Part shown: piece by piece, positions 58,498-64,000 of the stretch
How the letters are laid out: the number at the start of each line of letters is the position of its first letter
Numbering within the stretch: the stretch's first letter is position 1
DNA from: Budorcas taxicolor
Lineage: Eukaryota > Chordata > Mammalia > Artiodactyla > Bovidae
Reading direction: 5' to 3'
Length of the DNA: 64,000 bases
NCBI RefSeq assembly: GCF_023091745.1
Contig: NC_068910.1
Coordinates: forward strand, 174,709,170 to 174,773,169
Translations under genes and position numbers: made by a program
Notes under the pieces: generated by a model
Database searches by the model: none
Seen by the model: only the letters and a program-made list of their open reading frames with translations
What the model was told of the DNA's origin: nothing

Positions 58498-58776
58498 GCT
58501 GCTACTGCTGCTGCTAAGTCACTTCAGTCATGTCCGATTCTGTGCAACCCCATAGACGGTAGCCCACCAGGCTCCCCCGTCCCTGGGATTCTCCTGGCAA
58601 GAACACTGGAGTGGGTTGCCATTTCCTTCTCCAATGCATAAAAGTGAAAAGTGAAAGTGAAGTCGCTCAGTCATGTCCGACTCTTAGCGACCCCATGGAC
58701 TGCAGCCTACCAGGCTCCTCCGCCCATGGGATTTCCCAGGCAGGAGTACTGGAGTGGGGTGCCATTGCCTTCCCCG
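58498..58776 (-). mobile_element. Dimeric Bov-A2 SINE, antisense
   Basis: Two BovA monomers in tandem, each with TCATGTCCGA, CAACCCCAT/CGACCCCAT and GGCAAGAACACTGG/GGCAGGAGTACTGG. They are joined by a linker of AAAGTGAAAAGTGAAAGTGA, with a CTG/AGC repeat tail at the left. Exact 11-base duplication TAAAGACTCCT at 58487-58497 and 58777-58787. Young-looking. Confidence 0.95.
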
Positions 58777-58806
58777 TAAAGACTCCTAGATTTAATAAAA
58801 GCCAAC

Positions 58807-58904
58807 AAAACCCCTAGCATTATGCTATATACCAATATGAATTCAAAACAAAAGGAAAACCCCTAACATTATGCTATATACCAATATGGATCTAAATCAA
58901 AAGG
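58807..58904 (+). repeat. 49-base tandem duplication
   Basis: AAAACCCCTAGCATTATGCT and its continuation repeat from 58856 with a few differences. Confidence 0.92.
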
Positions 58905-59279
58905 ATTCAAATAATAAAAGATATTGTCAGGCAAATGAAAATTGAAGGAAAGTACGGTTGAGATATTAAGTACAGATAAGTAAAGACAAAGTAACTGAGT
59001 AAAAATATCTAGGATGGTTGGAGGAATATGCTTCTTAGTATCTTTGATATTAACTCAATACCAGAAGTATCTGTGTTTTTGGAGAGTCTTCAATATGAGG
59101 TGTTGACAAATAACAAAGAGAGAAGAAAAGTAGGAGCTTATAAAGGAAAAAGTGATAAAGAGCTGTTTTTCTGTTGGAAGATGACAGAATTCAAAAATTA
59201 CTGGCCAAAGTGAAATTCAGTAGTGTAAGTACCACACATGATCTCTTCAATTTAACAAAAATCTAACACCAAATGCCAT

Positions 59280-59390
59280 GTGGGTTCCATTCTACTTGCA
59301 TTAACTCAGTGAAGTTAAGCAAGTCCTTTAACCAGTTTGGGGTTCAGTTTAATCACCTGTAAAATGGGGTGGTAGGATAGGATGACCTTT
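59280..59390 (+). mobile_element. MIR SINE
   Basis: TTAAGCAAGTCCTTTAACCA, GTTCAGTTTAATCACCTGTA and AAATGGGGTGGTAGGATAGG. Just 3' (in gene sense) of the 204-base exon. Confidence 0.65.
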
Positions 59391-59518
59391 CACATGAAAT
59401 GTATCTTTAATCTTGGATTCACTGTTATCAAAATATATAGGACCCTGATGCTTTAAATATATATGGATTACTGACTTAAACATAAAATAAATTTGGAAGA
59501 AATTATTCTTGACTGTAC

Positions 59519-59722
59519 CTTTCACTTTTCAGTGTTACAACTTCTTCCTTTGTCTGATTCAGAAGAGTTCTGGTTATTTCCAGTTCATTTTCTGCAAGAT
59601 TAATTCTTATTTTTAAGTCATCTTCTTGCCTTTCTTTTGCAGTCAGTTCTTCCTGTAAAGTTTTATATATCTGTTGACAAGTCATTAAAGAGTCTTCTTT
59701 TTCTTTAAGCAATCTGGTGTGC
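59519..59722 (-). CDS. LEKR1: Coding exon 2 of 5 seen (coiled-coil protein, LEKR1-like)
   Basis: A 204-base internal exon. The acceptor reads CATTTTAG and the donor AAAG|GTACAG, both on the minus strand. The frame starts with one base completing an Arg codon from the previous exon, continues for 67 codons and ends with AG, completed by G of the next exon (Arg). The peptide is strongly heptad-like (LLKEKEDSL, LQEELTAKERQEDDLKIRI, ENELEITRTLLNQTKEEV), with almost no Pro or Gly, so a continuous coiled coil is expected. 204 is divisible by three, so skipping would not break frame. Its position next to the 78-base exon and the shared phase are the best local evidence that this is a real gene and not a chance open frame. 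Confidence 0.88.
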
Positions 59723-60058
59723 CTAAAATGGAATAAGGAAAAAAACCCCAACCAATATGCATTTAATGCTATATTTTTATGTTTATCAAAAATATATAAA
59801 CATCTCATTTAAAAATAAGAGTATAACTTTAATTTTTAAAATAAGAATGCTACATAAATAGATAGTTCTGTGATTTAAAAAATTTCATATCTAGGCAAAG
59901 GCAAAAATCATTGAACAGCTTCAATACATTATAAACTAGGGTTAGGTATTGTTTATACAAGCAGTACTATAAAAAAAGTTAAGTGCATTTTAAATATCTA
60001 AAATATGGTTTCAAATTCAATTAGTAAAAACATTAAATAAAAAATTTGCAATGTGTAC

Positions 60059-60136
60059 CGTGAGTCAGAAATAATGGATTCAAACTTCAGTTTTCTAAGC
60101 TCTCTTTGATACTCGTCAGCTTCATTAGATTTATTC
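60059..60136 (-). CDS. LEKR1: Coding exon 1 of 5 seen (coiled-coil protein, LEKR1-like)
   Basis: A 78-base internal exon read from 60136 down to 60059. The acceptor is a T-rich stretch ending in TTTTAG just upstream. The donor reads CACG|GTACAC, which is weak against the usual MAG|GTRAGT. One base completes a codon from an upstream exon outside the window, then 25 codons follow, then two bases (CG) that join G of the next exon to make Arg. The peptide has a charged helical start (NKSNEADEYQ) and a run like RELRKLKFESI, with hydrophobic residues spaced as in heptads. The next exon is only 336 bases away, so the two are probably spliced together as a pair. The weak donor could make this exon skippable; skipping it would keep frame, since 78 is divisible by three. 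Confidence 0.78.
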
Positions 60137-61289
60137 CTAAAATAATACAAAATAGGTTCAAATATTTTATTTCAACATAGTTAAAGTGAAAACGTTTTCC
60201 CTTTTGTTAAGATTTATTTTTCCTTTATTACTTATCTTTATATTCTACTTATTGTTACATACACAGATTTCCTTAAAATTAGAATACATATTCAAAGGGT
60301 TTTTGTTTGCCAAAAATACCTTAATCTGTTAGCCCAATTATATGTGTTTTTCTATATCATTATTTTATTTATCCATTAAAAATTTCTTAGCATCTTTATA
60401 TTACCATTTCTTTAAAGAAATAAATATTCAGTCCATTTCTGTACTGGCCAAGTCATCTCCTATCAGGCAGATCTGCATTTAAATAAAATGTCTAAATTTT
60501 AGACAACATTAAAAGAGGAAAGAAAAGAAAAACCCCTATGTGCAAGTGACCAAAAGCAGGATGATTCTGGAGGAAAGCTGATACTTCCAATGAGGTGACA
60601 GCCATGGGATCAGGTTTTTGTTTTTAAATGATGTTAAGCCTGAGGGCAGGCCCCAAACTGCACCATACAGGAGAATCAAATTTCTAATAGAAAACTCACA
60701 GTCATTCTGGCTTGAAGAACTACAGGACAGTGTTTGAGGACAACCACAGCTGCTGGGAGGTGAAGAGTGAACCCTGAATGGGAGTGACCCAGAGAGAGGG
60801 AATCCCAAATACTGCTTATAAACTCTGTCTACATGTCTGGTTGAGCCTGAACTACAGGTGACCTGGGGAAGACTCCAAGCAGCCTAATTAAAGATGAAAG
60901 AACTGAACTGAGAGTTTAGCTGTTGCCATAGAAACAGAGTTGTGGTTTTAGGCCAACCAAATTAATTGCCTATTTAAAGCCACACAATCCCTTCCCCAAC
61001 ACCACATCAACAGTATTTGGAGAAATATAACAGAATCTAAAATTTCTGTAACATAACATTCACAAAGTTTACAGTATATTTTTAAAAATTACTCAACATA
61101 AAAAGAAACAGAAAAGCAGGACCTATTCTAAAGAGAAAAGACTGTTAAAAGGGACTAACTCTGAGATGACCCAGATATTGAAATTAGCACTGTTATAATT
61201 CTGCTTGAAGACATACATAAAGGAAAATCTACTCTAGTTCTTGAAAAGATTAAAAATCTCAGCAGAGAAATAAAAACCATTAAAAACAA
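60137..61289. other. Intron sequence upstream of the first exon seen; right part probably L1/HAL1
   Basis: 60137-60900 is unrecognised apart from the exon acceptor. From about 61000 the A-rich text (GAGATGACCCAGATATTGAA, TTAGCACTGTTATAATTCTG) resembles sense L1/HAL1. Confidence 0.4.
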
Positions 61290-61545
61290 CAAAATGAGTT
61301 AGGGAGTCTGAGATGGACATGTACACACTGCTATATATAAATGGATAACCAACAAGAGCCTACTGAATAGCACAGGGAACTCTGTTCAATATTTTATGGC
61401 AGTCTGGATGAGAGGGGAGTTTAGGGGAGAATAGATACATGTATATGTTTGGGTGAGTTGCTCTGCTGTGGACTTTAAAACTATCATAACATTGTTAGTT
61501 GACTATACTTCAATGTACAATAAAAAGTTAAATGAAAAAAATTAA
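61290..61545 (+). mobile_element. Ruminant L1 3' end
   Basis: GGGAGTCTGAGATGGACATG, CACTGCTATATATAAATGGA, TAACCAACAAGAGCCTACTG, AATAGCACAGGGAACTCTGT and GACTATACTTCAATGTACAA, ending AATAAAAAG, as in the 3' untranslated end of artiodactyl L1. Confidence 0.85.
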
Positions 61546-62209
61546 AACTAAAAAGAATGAAATGGAAATTCCAAAACAAAATAAATATTTGTCTTGATCT
61601 TATATGATTGGGTTTGTAACAATATTCAAAAAATTAACATATTAAGAAAGATTAATATTCTAGTTTGTATAGGCTTCTCATTAATAATTTATTACATGAA
61701 TATACTTTACAATAGCTTTATAAGTTATTTTAATAAGTTTATGAATGTACAAAGAAATATGTTAGATTATTGATGGGTTTGCCCTACTTGCAGAGTAACT
61801 TTGATTCCTAATATACAATGAACATGAACAGCATTCATTTATTTTTATTCATTTATTTTCTTTTCTACTGTAAAATATGATAAAATTGTAAGCTGCAGAA
61901 AATTATGTAAACAATTTATATAATGAATTATGAAGAAACTCTAATTACTACCATCCAGATAAAAAAACAAAACCTCATCAGCTAGCCTAGAAGCTTCATA
62001 CCCTCGACTCGATCATAGTCAACTCCCTCTCCCCTAAATTGATCATTCTCATGAATTTTATGGTAATCACTTTGATTTTCTTTGGAGTTGCATTGCCCAA
62101 GTTTTATCCCTAAACACTATACTTTAATCCTTCTTCTTTTTATAAAAAAAAATTTTTAAACATGTTTCTTTTATTATCTACTTTTTGTAAAATAGCTTAT
62201 TTGTATTAC
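61546..62209. other. AT-rich intron sequence, unrecognised
   Basis: Very AT-rich; no repeat or exon recognised. Confidence 0.4.
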
Positions 62210-63187
62210 CAGTTCAGTTCAGTTCAGTTGCTCAGTCATGTCCGACTCTTTGCGACCCCATGAATCGCAGCACACCAGGCCTCCCTGTCCATCACCAACA
62301 CCTGGAGTTCACTCAGACTCACATCCATCGAGTCAGTGATGCCATCCAGCCATCTCATCCTTGGTCGTCCCCTTCTCCTCCTGCCCCCAATCCCTCCCAG
62401 CATCAAAGTCTTTTCCAATGAGTCAACTCTTCGCATGAGGTGGCCAAAGTACTGGAGTTTCAGCTTTAGCATCATTCCTTCCAAAGAAATGCCAGGGCTG
62501 ATCTCCTTCAGAATGGACTGGTTGGATCTCCTTGCAGTCCAAGGGACTCTCAAGAGTCTTCTCCAACACCACAGTTCAAAAGCATCAATTCTTTGGTGCT
62601 CAGCCTTCTTCACAGTCCAACTTTCACATCCATACATGACTACTGGAAAAACCATAGCCTTGACTAGACGGACCTTAATCAGCAAAGTAATGTCTCTGCT
62701 TTTGAATATGCTATCTAGGTTGGTCATAACTTTTCTTCCAAGGAGTAAGTGTCTTTTAATTTCATGGCTGCAATCACCATCCACAGTGATTTTGGAGCCC
62801 AGAAAAATAAAATCAGCCTCTGTTTCCACTGTTTCCCCATCTATTTGCCATGAAGTGATGGGACCAGATGCCATGATCTTTGTTTTCTGAATGTTGAGCT
62901 CCAAGCCAACTTTTTCACTCTCCTCTTTCACTTTCATCAAGAGGCTTTTTAGTTCCTCTTCACTTTCTGCCATAAGGGTGGTGTCATCTGCATATCTGAG
63001 GTTATTGATATTTCTCCTGGCAATCTTGATTCCAGCTTGTGTTTCTTCCAGTCCAGCGTTTCTCATGATGCACTCTGCATATAAGTTAAATAAGCAGGGT
63101 GACAATATACAGCCTTGACGTACTTCTTTTCCTATTTGGAACCAGTCTGTTGTTCCATGTCCAGTTCTAAGTGTTGCTTCCTGATCT
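62210..63187 (-). mobile_element. BovB LINE, antisense, 5'-truncated
   Basis: From the CAGTT tail through the 3' region to the polymerase palm (truncated near GTTGCTTCCTGATCT). Lightly diverged. It lies 15 bases from another antisense BovB. Confidence 0.94.
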
Positions 63188-63219
63188 AACATACTATTGT
63201 TGTATTGTTGTTCAGTCAC
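62236..63219 (-). pseudogene. BovB reverse transcriptase C-terminal fragment
   Basis: A 327-codon frame whose first dozen residues come from flanking sequence. It then has TDWFQIGKEVRQGCILSPCL, the YADD box at about residues 80-83, and the C-terminal region through VVMYGCESWTVKKAEH to HGVAKSRT. Motif A is lost by truncation, so it is inactive. Confidence 0.88.
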
Positions 63220-64000
63220 TCAGCCATGTCGGACTCATTTTGACCCCATGAACTACAGCACGCCAAGTCTTTCCTGTCGTTCACCATCTCCCAGAGGTTG
63301 CTCAAACTCATGTCCATTGAGTTGGTGATGCCATCTATTCATCTCATCCTCTGTCATCCTCTTCTCCTCCTGCCTTCAGTCTTTCCCAGAATCAGGGTCT
63401 CTTCCAGTGAGTTGGCTCTTAGGATCAGGCAGTCAAAGTACTGGAGCTTCAGCATCAGATAAGTCCTTCCAATGAATATTCAGGATTGATTTCCTTTAGA
63501 ATTGACTGGTTTGATCTCCTTGCAATCCAAGGGACTCTCAAGAGTCTTTTCAAACACCACAGTTCAAAAGCATCAATTCTTTGGCACTCAGCCTTCTTTA
63601 TGGTCCAACTCTCACATCCATACATGACCACTGGAAAAATTATAGGTTGGACTAGACAGACTTTTGTTGGCAAAGTAATGTCTCTGCTTTTTAATACGCT
63701 GTCTAGGTTTGTCATAGCTTTCCTTCCAAGGAGGAAATGTCTTTTAATTTCATGGCTACAGTCACCATCTGCAGTGATTTTGGAGCCCCAAAAAATAAAG
63801 TCTCTCACTATTTCCATTGTTTCCCCATCTATTTGCCATGTAGTGATGGGACTGTATGCCATGATCTTAGTTTTTTGAATGTTGAGTTTTAAGCCAGCTT
63901 TTTCACTCTCCTCTTTCACTTTCATCAAGAGGCTCTTTATACTGCCTTGATGTACTCCTTTCCTAATTTGGAACCAGTCCATTGTTCCATGTCCAGTTCT
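63203..64000 (-). mobile_element. BovB LINE, antisense, older, runs off the window
   Basis: TTG-rich tail, CACCATCTCCCAGAGGTTGC, GTCATCCTCTTCTCCTCCTG, then polymerase C-terminal coding. Near 63930 the sequence jumps from GAGGCTCTTTATACTG to CCTTGATGTACTCC, so the palm region around the YADD box is deleted (about 200 bases compared with 62940-63120). The remainder continues past 64000. Confidence 0.9.
63455..63982 (-). pseudogene. BovB reverse transcriptase fragment lacking the YADD region
   Basis: A 175-codon frame that joins DWFQIRKGVHQG directly to SIKSLLMKVKEESEKAGLKL. The catalytic palm segment is missing by an in-frame deletion; the rest follows the C-terminal order of the other copies. 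Confidence 0.85.

Larger units (their letters stand above)
11515..60136 (-). other. LEKR1: Partial transcription unit of a coiled-coil protein gene, probably LEKR1 (five internal exons)
   Basis: Seen: five minus-strand open segments of 78, 204, 94, 165 and 300 bases, each bounded by AG and GT on the minus strand. The phases fit in order: the first begins with one base of a split codon, the first two exons end with two codon bases that the next exon completes, the third ends in phase 0, and the last two are whole-codon exons. Joined, they give about 280 residues with no stop, rich in Glu, Lys, Leu and Gln and low in Gly and Pro, as in a long coiled coil. No start codon, terminal stop or polyadenylation site is visible, so the gene extends beyond both window edges. 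Known: LEKR1 is a poorly characterised Leu/Glu/Lys-rich coiled-coil protein. Inference: identity is from memory of that protein; I put it at about 0.6, while a real coiled-coil gene is about 0.9. Introns are 336 bases, about 27 kb, about 15.8 kb and about 4.7 kb and are packed with retroelements. Confidence 0.8.

Overview
The window is ordinary mammalian nuclear DNA from a ruminant (cattle, buffalo, sheep or goat type). The evidence is many BovB (RTE-clade) LINE copies with their CAGTT/AACTG-type 3' tails, Bov-tA and Bov-A2 SINEs that share the BovB 3' end, CHR-type tRNA-derived SINEs, and older mammalian layers (L1/HAL1, L2, MIR, MaLR LTRs, an hAT-type DNA transposon). There are no operons, no dense long reading frames, and no CRISPR, rRNA or true tRNA genes.

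The only host gene I can support lies on the minus strand. Five short exons (60136-60059, 59722-59519, 32538-32445, 16676-16512, 11814-11515) have AG acceptors and GT donors, and their reading phases join without a frame break into about 280 residues of Glu/Lys/Leu-rich coiled coil. The sequence resembles, from memory, the vertebrate leucine-, glutamate- and lysine-rich protein LEKR1. That name is a recognition from memory and has not been checked by alignment. Both gene ends lie outside the window, so nearly everything else is intron or flanking sequence.

Layout: 0-11 kb is repeat-dense and holds a nearly full-length but dead BovB (about 2088-5348) inside an antisense L1, with two MaLR LTRs. 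11.5-16.7 kb holds two exons, two BovB copies, a two-headed tRNA SINE and a GC-rich patch with a ZNF143-like motif. 16.7-25 kb holds L2, MIR, a possible solo LTR and an antisense L1 carrying two nested insertions. 25-28 kb is a BovB with an inverted 5' part, split by no other element and flanked by an 11-bp target duplication. 28-33 kb is mostly unique intron with one exon. 33-43 kb is the densest nest: five BovB insertions and four SINEs in and around L2 and a long sense-strand L1/HAL1, including a chimeric BovB/Bov-tA insertion inside one target duplication. 43-49 kb is a long antisense L1. 49-59 kb is mostly unique with an MaLR LTR, L2, BovB and SINEs. 59-60.2 kb holds the two most 5' exons seen. 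62.2-64 kb is two adjacent BovB copies, the last running off the window.

I did not find a new biological system. The most informative observations are retrotransposition products whose mechanism can be read from their target duplications (the chimera at 33180-33760 and the twin-primed BovB at 25166-27242) and two candidate regulatory patches (15480-15700 and 20860-21345).
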